64,000 nucleotides of DNA from Stachybotrys elegans (Eukaryota > Ascomycota > Sordariomycetes > Hypocreales > Stachybotryaceae). Under the pieces are notes generated by a model. It was not told where the DNA came from, did no database searches, and saw only the letters and a program-made list of their open reading frames with translations. Both the position numbers and the translations under genes were made by a program. Location: positions 95,457-159,456 of the forward strand of contig JAGPNK010000036.1 of the NCBI GenBank assembly GCA_020746835.1, given 5' to 3'. Numbering within the stretch: position 1 is the first letter of the stretch; every line of letters begins with the position of its first letter. Below, in pieces: positions 1 to 10,199 of the stretch.

Positions 1-885
1 TTCACTCACAACATGGCCTACCTACTCTTCGCTAACAACCTGGTCGACTACGCCGATAAATACCGCGGCATGCATTCGGTCGTGCTTCATGATCTCGAGG
101 CCTTTGCCGACGTGGTTCTGTCTACCGACAAGTCAGGATCATGGACAGTGCCGCCCTTCTTTATCGATAGCGTGGCGCACCTGGCGGGCTTCATCATGAA
201 CGTCTCGGATGCAATTGACACGAGGAACAACTTCTGCGTTACGCCTGGCTGGCGGTCTATGCAGTTCGCTAAGAAGCTCACGGCGGGCGCCAAGTACCGG
301 TCGTATGTCAAGATGATCCCCACTGTGGAGGATCCGAGCGTATATCTCGGAGATGTGTACATCATGCAAGATGATGCTATCATTGGCATGGTGGGTGGGA
401 TTCAGTTCAGGAAGTACCCGCGCATCCTACTCTCGCGCTTCTTCTCCGCGCCGGATGATGCCAAGGCGCCTCCTGTGGCCATGGCTGTGGCAAAGGGGGT
501 GACTGCGGCTCCGGCTCCGGCTGTTGTAGCAGATAAGAAGAATGTCGTGCAAGTAGCAGAAGCAGCAGCTCCGGCACCAGTCGCTGCGCCTGCTTCAACC
601 ACGGCTCCGGCTCCAGCTCCTGCAGCCACTGAGGCGGCGCCATCCGCGGATGCTGATTCGACTACAAGCAAGGCCATCGGCATTGTAGCCTCCGAGGCGG
701 GTCTGGACATAACCGACCTCACAGACGACGCCAGTTTTGCGAATCTAGGTATTGACTCGCTCATGAGCCTAGTTGTTGCAGAGAAGTTCCGCGAGCAGCT
801 CGGCGTGGTCGTCTCGGGCAGCCTGTTCCTCGAGTATCCCACCATCGGCGACTTGCGGGCGTGGTTGGATGAGTACTACAGCTAA
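1..885 (+). CDS. Non-reducing polyketide synthase, C-terminal part (PT end + ACP, no TE)
   Basis: The frame is open from base 1, so the gene is cut by the window edge; the ATG at 13 is internal. The first ~130 residues are the second half of a product-template (PT) domain, including [11 protein letters not shown], which holds the catalytic Asp of the PT double hot-dog fold. A ~75-residue Ala/Pro-rich linker follows, then one acyl carrier protein with the phosphopantetheine serine in LGIDSLMSL. The protein ends about 35 residues later at DEYYS with no thioesterase, Claisen cyclase or reductase domain. That architecture is typical of the group V NR-PKSs (atrochrysone carboxylic acid synthases such as MdpG, ACAS, GedC), which need a free-standing metallo-beta-lactamase thioesterase; one lies at 6629-7666. 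The exact octaketide product is inferred from this context, because the KS, AT and SAT domains lie outside the window. Confidence 0.93.
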   Translation, partial: FTHNMAYLLFANNLVDYADKYRGMHSVVLHDLEAFADVVLSTDKSGSWTVPPFFIDSVAHLAGFIMNVSDAIDTRNNFCVTPGWRSMQFAKKLTAGAKYRSYVKMIPTVEDPSVYLGDVYIMQDDAIIGMVGGIQFRKYPRILLSRFFSAPDDAKAPPVAMAVAKGVTAAPAPAVVADKKNVVQVAEAAAPAPVAAPASTTAPAPAPAATEAAPSADADSTTSKAIGIVASEAGLDITDLTDDASFANLGIDSLMSLVVAEKFREQLGVVVSGSLFLEYPTIGDLRAWLDEYYS

Positions 886-1764
886 GGGTCAAGCACATAT
901 TCTTGTTGGATAAATACAGAGTGCTTTGGTACCCGGAAGTAGATTTCCTTTCATGTTAGTTAGGTTGGTTTAATAGTTGTCCTTTTTGTCGCGCAGAATG
1001 TCCATGTACATGGTCATCAGGTTTGCGTAGACTGTCTCCTTAGTTTCATTAGTTATGGATCTTAGAATTTCTTACTATCAATGTCTTTGACTTTCACACG
1101 TATAATGTGCCCTAGAATGTGATGTCTATTTTGCAGTGGCCTTGTTACACTGACGGGACACAATAACATCAAAGCGGGAACCACAATGGAGCCGTCATGG
1201 ATCAGCTATCGAAATCTCCATACAGCAGATATTGATGTAGGCTTTGTCTTTCTTCTTCTCTTCCTAACACCGCTGTGTATCTGTGTCGTGCGAGTTAAAC
1301 GCACAACACAGCCAAGTCCTCATCTCAAGACACGGAGAGGGCAGCTATTGCCCCTGGTATACAAGAAGGATACCATTTCTAGCGTCATTACCACCACACA
1401 TGGCTGCACACAACCATATGTCAGGTCACTAGTGAAAAGGAAATCCCGGTTACATTTGCGAGCTAGGCTGCTTTAACCTCACCACACAATCCATTCACAT
1501 TTCCACGCACTTGTCAAGTCAAGTCCGACAGAACAGTATCCCCGGTAATCTCCCGTCAATGAGACCCCGGTAATGAACGGAAAACGCTAATGGTTACATG
1601 CGTCGGGCGTCGGGAAGGACACGACTCGGGGAGGGTCACATCGGAAAACCAAGCCTCTTCGTATAGAACAGGGGTACCTTCACACTGCAACTAAACCTTA
1701 GCCTACCTACTTCCTAAGTCCACTTCTATCCGTGTCCCCATCCTTTGCAAACACATATACGGCC
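886..1764. other. Intergenic region between convergent PKS and anthrone oxygenase genes
   Basis: This contains the 3' ends of two convergent genes. A 96-codon ORF at 1186-1476 has no recognisable domain and I do not believe it. Two CCGGTAAT copies lie near 1538 and 1566, with no known meaning. Confidence 0.5.
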
Positions 1765-2303
1765 CTACTTAGTCGCAACAGTGCCCAGAATAGCTCCGAC
1801 AAGCGGGAAAAAGCTCCGGGTCAGGTGCAGCCACGACCACTTGACAACAAGCTCCCTTGCTTCGGCAATGCCCTTGATCGCCGGCTCGGCCCTGCTGACC
1901 ACCTCGAGCCTAAAAAGCTCGTTGTTGGTGGGCACCATGAGAAACCAGGTAAAGGGCAGCATGATCACCGTCGTGAGGCCTGCAGCGGCCAAAACACCCC
2001 ACGTTTTCTTGCCCCCGCCCCCGCGTTTCACCGCCGCGTAGGTATAGAGTAGGAATGTTCCCACCGCCATGGTCGGCAGCACCTGGTGTCCGTAGTGGTA
2101 CATTCGAACCCACTGCTGGAAGAGCTGCGGGGCCGAGCTGGTCGTGTCGAGGAAGATGGGAACCGCCATGAGGGAGAGTGACATCATTGCCCCTATTAGA
2201 TAATAGTCCGTTAGTGATTCAAGATAGATACGAACAGCATGTTAGTACCTGACAGAAATGAACCGGTAACCACGGCCGTGGCTTGAGCTCCGGTTGCCGA
2301 CAT
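1765..2303 (-). CDS. DUF1772 anthrone oxygenase (emodin anthrone oxidase-like)
   Basis: Two exons, 2303-2249 and 2192-1765, join in phase 1 across a 56-nt intron (donor GTACTA, acceptor ATAG) to give 160 residues. The start is [18 protein letters not shown] starts further upstream are not supported. The protein is small and hydrophobic, with four likely membrane segments. The order (N-terminal GSFLSGAMMSLS, then [10 protein letters not shown] with a basic/acidic loop, then [16 protein letters not shown]) is that of the DUF1772 family. Characterised fungal members (HypC, EncC, TpcL, GedH, the C-terminal half of MdpH) oxidise an anthrone to the anthraquinone. Next to an EthD decarboxylase and opposite the PKS, the likely substrate is emodin anthrone or a close relative. 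The gene is transcribed toward the PKS. I am confident of the family and fairly confident of the reaction. Confidence 0.88.
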
Positions 2304-2493
2304 AATGATGGTACCGGGTGGTTGAGGTGTAGTCTGTGTCCGCGATTGAGAGTATATGATGATTGAGCCGATGATCTGGTTGCCTTCCCTGTTGGGTAGA
2401 CCAAGTAGATGTTTATAAGTGTGGTCTCCCTGGTGTGTTGTATTCGGCAATGAAATGGTCGGGATTCTCGCTACTCACCCCGACCTCCGTGTC

Positions 2494-2506
2494 CCCGACA
2501 GTCGGG
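2494..2506. promoter_or_regulatory. Perfect palindrome CCCGAC-A-GTCGGG, candidate Zn2Cys6 operator
   Basis: An inverted CCCGAC/GTCGGG pair is separated by one base. It lies about 190 bp upstream of the anthrone oxygenase start and downstream of the EthD gene. Inverted CGG/CCG-type half-sites are the usual targets of Zn(II)2Cys6 regulators, and one is encoded in this cluster (11999-13438). Binding itself is inference. Confidence 0.4.
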
Positions 2507-2717
2507 ATCATGTATGCAGGGTAAGCTTTGCCCCAGCTCAGAGTCAACTTCGGGGCATGTGTGCCAGTCAGCTCCGAACACTGTGCCAAGTATCATGGAG
2601 GAAGAACTGGGGACTCTGACGATTGGCTTAAGTAAACAAGATACACATGCAACTAGTCTTGTTGAAATCTTGCTAGAAAACTGAAATTGGGTCTTCAGAT
2701 GCCATTGGAGAAGTAAT

Positions 2718-3237
2718 CTAGCACTCCTTCATTCCATCCACGACGTGGCCATCCCTGATGAACTCGCTAATCCACCCAATGGTCATCATACTCCTTTTCG
2801 TGTCAGCAAACTTCTCGTGGTCCCCCACCAGATGCTCCTTGTACCACGGGTCCTCCTTCATCCTCTTGTAATCGTCCACGCTCTTGAACACCACCTGACT
2901 AAAACAGTCAAAGTCGGCCAACTTCACCATCTGGTGGTCGTAGAGCCGGTCCATCAGGAGACGGGTCCCGGTGGTATTGTGGATCTGGCGATTTGTCACT
3001 TAGTATGGGATAACGGCCTTTGATGATTATCTGATATCAATCACGCACCTGGGTCCATCGCTTCACGCCATATTTGACCATGAGGTCTTTGGTCATTGGC
3101 GCCGATACTTTTGTCATGTGGTGCCTGTAGTCTTCTTCGCTCATGCCTGGTTTCTTGTACCCGCAAATCGTGAGACACAGGAACTGGGTGTCTGGGTTCC
3201 CGGTAGGGAGTGGGGGAATCTCCAAGTTCTCAGACAT
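2718..3237 (-). CDS. EthD-domain decarboxylase (atrochrysone carboxylic acid decarboxylase-like)
   Basis: Two exons, 3237-3049 and 2984-2718, join in phase 0 across a 64-nt intron (donor GTGCGT, acceptor CCAG) to give 151 residues. The start [11 protein letters not shown] is the first ATG; the frame opens earlier only with a TTG. It carries the ferredoxin-like EthD signature: [16 protein letters not shown] near residue 25, and the second-half [24 protein letters not shown] with a downstream HEKFAD. Relatives in emodin-family clusters (GedI, TpcK, AgnL1, the N-terminal half of MdpH) decarboxylate atrochrysone carboxylic acid on the way to emodin. It runs in tandem with the DUF1772 gene on the same strand; in Aspergillus nidulans the two functions are encoded by one locus. 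Substrate assignment rests on context. Confidence 0.87.
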
Positions 3238-3595
3238 GATAGCAGGTACGTTCGAAGAGGTAAACAACGAGCAGGTGTCTGACTACAGTTGTGATTGCAG
3301 GTTCAGGGCTTATCTCAGTGGTTTACCACGTCCCATAATATAGGAGCCATGGATGTGGGACTGTCGGCGCCCGGATTCCGAGGTTGGTTCTCCGACCAGT
3401 GTTCCAGTATTCCAAGGTGTTGATCTCGCCATTGGCTAATTTATCCTCTTGGACGCATCTTTTGACTCAAGGCACAACATTGAAAGTGTTGAATATTAGG
3501 AACCATGTGTATGCATAAACAATGAATGCTCAGTCTAGAACCACTAGCCCTCCTCATGTGTCTAACGTTCTATGAACTACCTAAGGTGCCTCAAA
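3238..3595. other. Intergenic, 5' region of the EthD gene
   Basis: The promoter of the EthD gene and the 3' end of the next gene on the same strand. It holds a GC-rich stretch with CCCGGATTCCGAGG near 3367, again with spaced CGG/CCG triplets. No gene is seen. Confidence 0.4.
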
Positions 3596-4396
3596 CTAAG
3601 AGGGCCCAGTCGAGGGCAAATAGGAGTGCAGCCATGGAAAGTAGTGTCTCAGCAATCCAACCGTGATGCAGAGTGGTGTACCCCGGGGGAATTTGGCTCC
3701 CACTCCGCGTTTACCATTAACGACGCCAACGTTCTTCTCATCGTACCGACCCTCACCATCATCGGCAGCCTCAATCATGGCTGCCGATAGATCGAGATAG
3801 CTGATGAAACTCTCCTCCTCGTGGAGCGTCAGCTGATGGCCACGCGAAATATCCACAGACAAGCCACCCGGCTTGATGTAAATGGTGGATACCCAGTCGG
3901 ACTGAGAGCGCAGAAACTTCTCAGCAACGCGGAGATCCTCGTAGACGTTGGATGCCGCGCGAAGCATGACGGGACGGAACCAGCCAGGCATTTTGCGCGC
4001 CAGGTAATCGTCGATGGTCGAAGAACTGAGCAGAACCAACTTGGGCATCTTGGCGTCTGGAGTCTGGGTTCTGATGCTCTGCAGAGCCTCGATGACTGTG
4101 GCAGACAGGTCCTGGCTGAGACGGCAGCCGGGGATGTTGTCGTTGCTTGTCACAACGAGAAAGACGGCCTTGGTGTCGCGGATGCAGTCCTCCATGAGTG
4201 AAGGATCGAGGATGCTGCCCTCAAAGACCTGGACTTGCTTGTTTTCGATGACTTCGGGGAGCTGCTGGTACAGCTTCTGCTTGTTGCGGCAGTAGGCGTT
4301 GATCTTGTTGCCCGGCGACTTGAGTAGGTTCTGGATGAGGCCCTTGCCGCAGTTGCCAGTCGCACCGAGGACGGCGTAGGTGGTGGAGACAGCCAT
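3596..4396 (-). CDS. NmrA/AvfA-like NAD(P)-binding oxidoreductase
   Basis: Single-exon gene of 266 residues. I chose [19 protein letters not shown] because the earlier in-frame start is a GTG and the Rossmann strand begins directly after this Met. GATGNCG at residues 11-17 is the atypical-SDR dinucleotide loop. Further on are [20 protein letters not shown] and a [10 protein letters not shown] substrate-side loop, as in NmrA-type and averufin-oxidase-A (AvfA) proteins of aflatoxin and emodin clusters. Soluble and presumably cytosolic. It follows the EthD and DUF1772 genes on the same strand, so these three may be co-regulated. AvfA homologues help in quinone/ether tailoring, but the exact reaction here cannot be read from the sequence. 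Confidence 0.8.
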   Translation of the reverse strand: MAVSTTYAVLGATGNCGKGLIQNLLKSPGNKINAYCRNKQKLYQQLPEVIENKQVQVFEGSILDPSLMEDCIRDTKAVFLVVTSNDNIPGCRLSQDLSATVIEALQSIRTQTPDAKMPKLVLLSSSTIDDYLARKMPGWFRPVMLRAASNVYEDLRVAEKFLRSQSDWVSTIYIKPGGLSVDISRGHQLTLHEEESFISYLDLSAAMIEAADDGEGRYDEKNVGVVNGKRGVGAKFPRGTPLCITVGLLRHYFPWLHSYLPSTGPS

Positions 4397-5125
4397 GGTA
4401 GGATGGTAGATGAAGTTGGGGATATTGGTGGGAGCTGGATCCAAGCTTGACAGAATGTATGACACAAATGGCAGCGTCGCTATGGAGGTGTGCTGGAGAG
4501 ATCCGTCACAGCATTTCCTTCTTAAGCAGCAAGATATCTCCTACCCACCGCTTCAAGCCTCCCGTCGCCGTCGCGATTCCTAGTGCCGTGTAATGCTTCA
4601 TGGTTCATGATTATGTCGCGGACAGCTCTGTACCCTGTTGTTCGGGTTCCGAAGGTGACACGGAAAAGGGTTGGCCGAGCACGGCCAGGTCTTAGTGCGG
4701 CATCTTGAATTCTACGGCAATGTCCGAGGCTGATGGTTTGCCGAAGTAGTCTGTAATCACTAGCTGCCAAGACACTGCCTGTCGATCATTACCACCCGCT
4801 CAGGTTGCCGATCTGCAGCTGCATTCAAGACTGGCAAGGGTATGTGCAACCCGAAGGCCGTGTTACTGCAACCCTGCAGAACCAGTCTCCGACACACGGC
4901 ATGTGCGTGTCCAAACCCAGCCGAGGCTCGACAGTTGTATCAGGCTTTCTGCCTGCCACCACTGGTACGGACCATTGGAATAAGTCCGTTAATTCCGATG
5001 CAGCCCGTTGATGCATAGATTCCCGGCTTGAATCACCTACACTGCTTACCACACCCTTTTACGTTGCCAATCGCATTACGTCCATGACAACGATCGTACG
5101 ACTGCACTAAGACTAAATCGAAAAC
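4397..5125. promoter_or_regulatory. Divergent promoter region between AvfA-like and SDR genes
   Basis: 729 bp between divergently transcribed cluster genes. Near 4636 there is an imperfect inverted repeat TTCGGGTTCCGAA, a plausible zinc-cluster factor site. No coding signal stands out. Confidence 0.45.
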
Positions 5126-6106
5126 ATGGGTTTCCTCTACAGCCAGCTTTTCAAGCGCCTCCCCTACCCTGAAGGCTCGTTCGCTGGCAAGACGGTCGTC
5201 GTCACTGGCAGCAACATCGGTCTTGGTAAAGAGGCGGCAAGACATTATGCTCGCCTGGGCGCATCCAACATCATCCTCGCCGTGCGCAACCTCGAAAAGG
5301 GCCAAGCCGCCAAGGAAGACATTGAATCCACCACTGGCATTGCCACAGATGTAATCCAAGTCTGGCATGTCGACATGGGAAGCTATGCCAGCGTCGAGAA
5401 GTTCGCTGCTCGCGTCAGCTCCGATCTTGATCGGGTCGATATCTTTCACGCCAACGCTGGTCTCGCCCGTACCAAATTCAACATGGTCCAGAAGGATGAG
5501 GAGATGATTACAGTCAACGTTGTCTGCACGATTCTCCTCTTCGCACTCGTCCTGCCCAAGCTCAAGGAGAGCGCTGCCAAGTACAAAATCCGGCCCATCT
5601 TCAGTATCACCTCCTCTGTGGTCCACGAGCACACTACCCTGCCACAAAAGACAGCGGCCGAGGGCCAGCTGCTAGCCACCATCAGTGACAAGGCCTTTGC
5701 CGAAAAACATTGGGATGAGCAATACCCAATCTCGAAGCTTCTTGAGGTCTTCTTTGTGCGACAATTTGCTGATGAGCATCCCGCTCCAACTTTCCCCATC
5801 ACTCTCAACTGCATCAACCCTGGCCTGTGCCATTCAGAGCTGGGCCGCGACGTGCCGGGCTGGGGATTCATCGTCATCAAGGCTATTCTGGCGCGCTCAA
5901 CTGAGGTCGGAAGCAGAACTCTGGTCCATGCCGGATCGGCAGGCATTGATACTCATGGTCAATACCTGTCTGACTGCCAGATCGGGCAACCTGGGCCGTT
6001 TGTTCTTAGTGCCGAGGGGAAGAAGGCCCAGGGGCGTGTTTACAAAGAGATCCTGGAGAAGCTGGAGGGAATCATCTCTGGTGTCACAGGCAGCTTTTCG
6101 GCTTAG
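5126..6106 (+). CDS. Short-chain dehydrogenase/reductase (retinol dehydrogenase/WW-oxidoreductase type)
   Basis: Single exon, 326 residues, ATG in good context. The cofactor loop TGSNIGLG is at residues 27-34, preceded by GKTVVV. The central motif is NAG (HANAGLA) and the catalytic Ser is in FSITSSVV. The active-site Tyr/Lys pair is YPISK and the C-terminal substrate-side motif is INPGLCHSELGR. A C-terminal extension makes it longer than the classical 250-residue SDR, as in RDH-type fungal cluster enzymes (for example those of the trypacidin and agnestin clusters). A ketoreductase or dehydrogenase acting on a polyketide intermediate is likely; substrate and direction are unknown. It is divergent from the AvfA-like gene and in tandem with the thioesterase. 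Confidence 0.85.
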   Translation: MGFLYSQLFKRLPYPEGSFAGKTVVVTGSNIGLGKEAARHYARLGASNIILAVRNLEKGQAAKEDIESTTGIATDVIQVWHVDMGSYASVEKFAARVSSDLDRVDIFHANAGLARTKFNMVQKDEEMITVNVVCTILLFALVLPKLKESAAKYKIRPIFSITSSVVHEHTTLPQKTAAEGQLLATISDKAFAEKHWDEQYPISKLLEVFFVRQFADEHPAPTFPITLNCINPGLCHSELGRDVPGWGFIVIKAILARSTEVGSRTLVHAGSAGIDTHGQYLSDCQIGQPGPFVLSAEGKKAQGRVYKEILEKLEGIISGVTGSFSA

Positions 6107-6628
6107 CCCTGGAAATTTCTGGTTATTTTGGCACTCGTTCTAGTTTGGCGGTGTATGTGGGATTTCCTGTTCGTGTGCCCCAATGGGATACAGACCAGGG
6201 ACTTCATTTGGCAGTGTGTTTAGGTATCATGACTGAATGCGAGCATGGTTCCAGTTCAAACCAACCTCTCTTGTGCTTCATGTACCAACCTACGTTGATC
6301 TTCGCATCCAGCCCAGCCCAGGGCAAACTTCCCTGTCCGTAATTCTTGAGCCTTCTCATTCGTCACAGATAGAGACGGGCATAATCTTGCTAGCGTCGGC
6401 TTTCCCGGTATCCAAAGCCTCGAGCGTACGGTACCGAAACATCAAGCCGAATGCTTCCCGTCGGTGATCCAGCAGTGGCAGCCGGCATCCGGGCAAGGCT
6501 ATCATAGCAGGGACGCAAGTATTTAACCAGGCCGATTTTCACCAACCTCAATGACAGGACACTAGATTCTGTTTCCAACCTGCTCACCACGATCTTAACT
6601 TCAGCCCTTTACAACCAAATTCTAAATC
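6107..6628. promoter_or_regulatory. Promoter region of the thioesterase gene
   Basis: 522 bp. It contains CCCGGTATCC near 6406 and the palindromic ACGGTACCGA near 6430, plus a TATTTAA box about 110 bp before the ATG. No gene is seen. Confidence 0.4.
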
Positions 6629-7666
6629 ATGGTTGAACTACCGGTAAAGAAGCAGAGCCGCGGCGGCTACAAGCAGATCAACAAGGCACTTAACATCTGC
6701 GCTTTCGAAGACTACTTGGAAGCACAGCAGTCGTCTCTTCCCGAGATTGCAGATATAGAGCAAATAAGCCCGCGCGTGCTACGCGTCCTAGGCCAAAATG
6801 CCGGCAAAGTGAGTGGGTTCCTTTCGCTTCGAGTCACTTATACACTGACTTGAATACTCTAGTTCACTCTCCAAGGCACAAACACATACATCGTCGGCAC
6901 AGGGCCCCGACGCCTCATTATCGACACCGCCCAGGGCCTTCCCGAGTGGGCAACGCTCATCGAGTCCACCATATCCGACGTCAACATCTCCCTGTCCCAC
7001 GTCCTCCTCACCCACTGGCACGGCGACCACACGGGCGGCGTGCCCGACCTGCTCCGCCTCTACCCAGACCTTGCCTCCTCTATCTACAAGCACACCCCCA
7101 CTCGTACTCAACAACCCATTGTCGACGGCCAGATCTTCAAAGTTGATGACGAGACTACGGTCCGCGCAGTGCATGCCCCGGGTCACTCGCACGACCACAT
7201 GTGCTTTATCCTCGAGGAGGAGAATGCCATGTTCACGGGTGACAACGTGCTCGGACACGGGACGGCCGCTGTCGAGGAGCTCAGCACCTGGATGGAGTCT
7301 CTGCGGGTGATGCAATCGCACGGATGCACAACGGGGTACCCCGCACACGGGACGGTCATCAAGGACTTGCAGAAGAAGATCAACTGGGAGCTGGCGACCA
7401 AGACACGGCGCGAGATGCGCATCCTTCAGACACTCACGGCTATCAAAAGGGCTGCACCCCCTGGGCGCGGCAAAGTGAGCGTCACCGTGAAAGAGCTTGT
7501 CAGCAAGATGCATGGTGAGAGCCTCGATCCGCAGGTGAGGGTTATGGCTGTCGAGCCATTCACGGCCGAGGTTCTGCGGAAGCTGGCCGAGGACGGACGG
7601 GTCGCGTTTGAGGTGAGAGGGGGAGAGAAGAAGTGGTATGGGATTCAGATTGTAGAGCCAAACTAA
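6629..7666 (+). CDS. Metallo-beta-lactamase-type thioesterase (atrochrysone carboxyl ACP thioesterase-like)
   Basis: Two exons, 6629-6808 and 6863-7666, join in phase 0 across a 54-nt intron (GTGAGT...CTAG) to give 327 residues. The metal-binding motif LTHWHGDHTGG follows the TNTYIVGTG strand. Later ligands sit in VHAPGHSHDHMC, MFTGDNVLGHG and CTTGYPAHG. Length and motif order match the MdpF, ACTE, GedB and AptB group, which releases the polyketide from an NR-PKS lacking its own TE domain. Here the PKS at the left edge ends after the ACP, so the two are functional partners. The C-terminal third (from about residue 250) is the helical region typical of this family (LACTB2-like). This is a strong marker of the pathway type. 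Confidence 0.94.
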
Positions 7667-8686
7667 TTAGACTTGCTTGATTGATTTGCTGTTAAGGTGT
7701 TAAATTAGCTAGCTGAAGCCTATCAAATTGCATTTATTATCAATCCAGGACAATATCTTTGTTCTCATTTAGTTACATGAATATTGAACGAACCCCCCGA
7801 AAACTTCAAGTTTCTCAATGGATTTCGCTTTAATATGTTAAAGATTCTCACCAGTTGTCTCCCTGATACTTGAGACGCTTATGAAAGTTGTAATGAATTC
7901 AGATAACCAGGCCCTATCTTGACGGGAAGATACAGATTGAAGGCAGCTATACCTGAGCAGCTTCAATCATGCTTGTGCCGAGCCAACCCTGGTCCCTGAT
8001 CTCGCTCATCTACCCAGTCAACTAGGGTACAGTCCCCTCCACAAGGCAGCCACTAATTAGAGTTCATCGGCGATTACGGAATCCACACAATACGGGCCGT
8101 ATGGGAAATGGGTGGCTATACGCCTGGGTAAAGTGTATGAAGGTAGGGGTACAAATCCTTGCCAGCACTACGGACAACAAATCCGGAAACAGGGCGACGG
8201 AAATCAACAGCAGACGGCAGTGTTTCCGAAAGCCTTGTCACCTCGGACCGACCAGCGGACCGACCTAATCCTCCTTGGTAAAGTAAGGCACCTACACCGA
8301 CACCGATTCAGACTTACAGACAGTCTATTCCATACTCCTTCCCCTGACGCGGGAAACACGGACAGGACACATAGTGGATAGTCATCTAGTAAGCAGGCGA
8401 GATAAGCCCTACTGCCAATTTGAGGTTATGAAAGTTCCGGATACCGGGTTCCCCATGCATTAGGGTTTCGGAGCGAGAACTCGGGGTTAGAATTGTGGAA
8501 CCAGTGCTCCCTTAGACCTGATCTAAACGGCCGACATGCCGTAAACAATGTTTTATGTTGAGCGTCGTTGCTTTCGTTCGATTCCACACTCTGTACCACC
8601 CTCACAACTCGGTTGAGCAACCCATCATCATGCTTTGGACCAAACCTGAGAGTACTGGCAGCGCAGCCCCTTCAGAGCCAGCCAAG
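7667..8686. promoter_or_regulatory. Intergenic / promoter of the GST gene
   Basis: 1.0 kb with no credible gene. Near 8436 is the inverted repeat CCGGATACCGG, similar in type to the sites before the thioesterase, and TTTCGGAGCGAG lies near 8466. An 89-codon ORF at 8112 has no recognisable content. Confidence 0.4.
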
Positions 8687-9507
8687 ATGTCGTTTGGAAC
8701 TATCTACACTCAAGATGTAAACACCCGCCCCCTGATCTTTTCCCATCATTATGGACCGCTGACTAACACGGCGTGTCTGCCACTGCATCCAGCCCAACCC
8801 TCGTACAACAGCCATACTGGCCATTGCCAAAGCCCATGGCCTCAAGCTGGATATTGTCTACACAGATATCAACAAGAACCCTGAGAACAACGCGAAGCTG
8901 CTTCAGATTAACCCCCTCGGCCAAGTTCCCGTTTTGGTGGGCGCTGATGGCTACGTGCTGACCGAGTGCATTGCCATTGCGCTGTACAGTATGTCTCATT
9001 TCTTACCCTTTCGCCTCTCCAACTTCATTATTGCACTTCAGCGTTAAGCAACGAAACACAGTCACCTCCCAGAGCGACACGACCACCCTACTTGGCTCCA
9101 CCCGCCGCCAGTACTTCGATATTGTCAGCTGGATGTCGTTTGTCAACTCCGACATGCTGCCTGCCATCGGTGGGTTGATCCTGCCGCTGATAGGCCGCAA
9201 GCTGGACGTGCGCCTGGATAAGACAGACTGCCAGCGGGTATTTTACAGGGACTGCCAGCGGCTGGAGGACCACCTACAGGGGCACAAGTACCTGGTCGGC
9301 GAGAGCGCCACACTTGCCGATTTCTTCGCCGTCAGTCTGATCATGTTTGGGGTCATGGTCTTTCACAAGGTGCTCTATGCCAAATATCCGAGGTTGATGG
9401 AGTGGTTCAATGAGGTCTATGACACTCCAATGTTCAAGGAGGTCGCAGGGCCGCTACACTTGCTGGACGTGCCGATCCCAGAGGCAGAGGGAGCGCATGC
9501 TTCTTAG
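8687..9507 (+). CDS. Glutathione S-transferase (fungal Ure2p/EF1Bgamma-like class)
   Basis: Three exons, 8687-8716, 8793-8988 and 9062-9507, give 223 residues. The second intron is resolved by phase: only the acceptor at 9060-9061 restores ALYITSQSDTTTLLG, the standard fungal GST continuation. The N-terminal thioredoxin fold reads MSFGTIYTQDPNPRTTAILA...NPLGQVPVLVG...LTECIAIALY. The helical domain contains RQYFDIVSWMSF and GESATLADFFAVSL. An ATG 57 bp upstream (8630) would add 19 residues, but MSFG is the conserved start. GSTs recur in emodin-derived clusters (TpcF in trypacidin, and in geodin), where they conjugate or help cyclise electrophilic quinone intermediates. The role here is inferred from that precedent. 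Confidence 0.87.
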
Positions 9508-10199
9508 TTCCCTTATTAAAATATATGATTATGGACCTTGCTTTCATTTTATATCCAAGTCAGTACAACGGGATAAAGTCCAGGTCTATGCTCAAGACAG
9601 CAGGTGCATAAATGGCGGTGTTCCGCAGGGCCAAGGACTAGGCCAAGCAGGGTGGTTTCCGCGGATCAAGAACCATGTAGTGAAATTGGAATAAATTATT
9701 CATTTGATGAAGTGGAAAAGATAATTATTCAAGGAATGAACCTTCTTTTTGATGGCTAAAAGGAGGGTAAAGGCTGTCTATGTAACGAAGGAGGCAAATT
9801 TCTGGCCTACCCTACAAGACTTCCTCACATTTCTCGGCGCATTAGTAGCCAAAATACCTGGTTTAATCTTGATACTCGCATACTGACAAGACTGGTGTTT
9901 AGGACCGCTGTAAAATTGATTGATGATTGACTTATCATCCGCCTGGTGCGTGATGGGTGCTTTCTGCGTGACCTGTAGCCTGCTACGCAGTTCAACGACA
10001 CACTGTTCTATCATCGAGCCGCGAAAGAGAAACTAATAGAAGCAAAGTTCCGCCACATGATGACTGATACCGAAGGCTGGAGTTCAAGAGATGGCATGAA
10101 AGCTTTTAATTATGCGAATAAATTCAAGTCTATCAAACCTGCACAATGTGCCTGTCCTATGAGAAGGAAAAAGATCCGGCGCGCCGGAGCATAGTCCCA
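9508..10199. other. Intergenic between convergent GST and reductase genes
   Basis: The 3' regions of two convergent genes. I see no gene or repeat here. Confidence 0.5.

Noticed and set aside
402..845. 147-codon minus-strand ORF rich in Ala/Gly/Val
   Set aside because: It is the complement of the PKS Ala/Pro linker and ACP.
5033..5647. 204-codon minus-strand ORF
   Set aside because: It is antisense to the SDR at 5126-6106 and has no recognisable motif.
6788..7513. 241-codon minus-strand ORF
   Set aside because: It is antisense to the metallo-beta-lactamase thioesterase, whose motifs are complete on the plus strand.
8630..8686. Upstream ATG of the GST gene as the true start
   Set aside because: The 19 extra residues are low complexity, while the conserved family N-terminus begins at the ATG at 8687.
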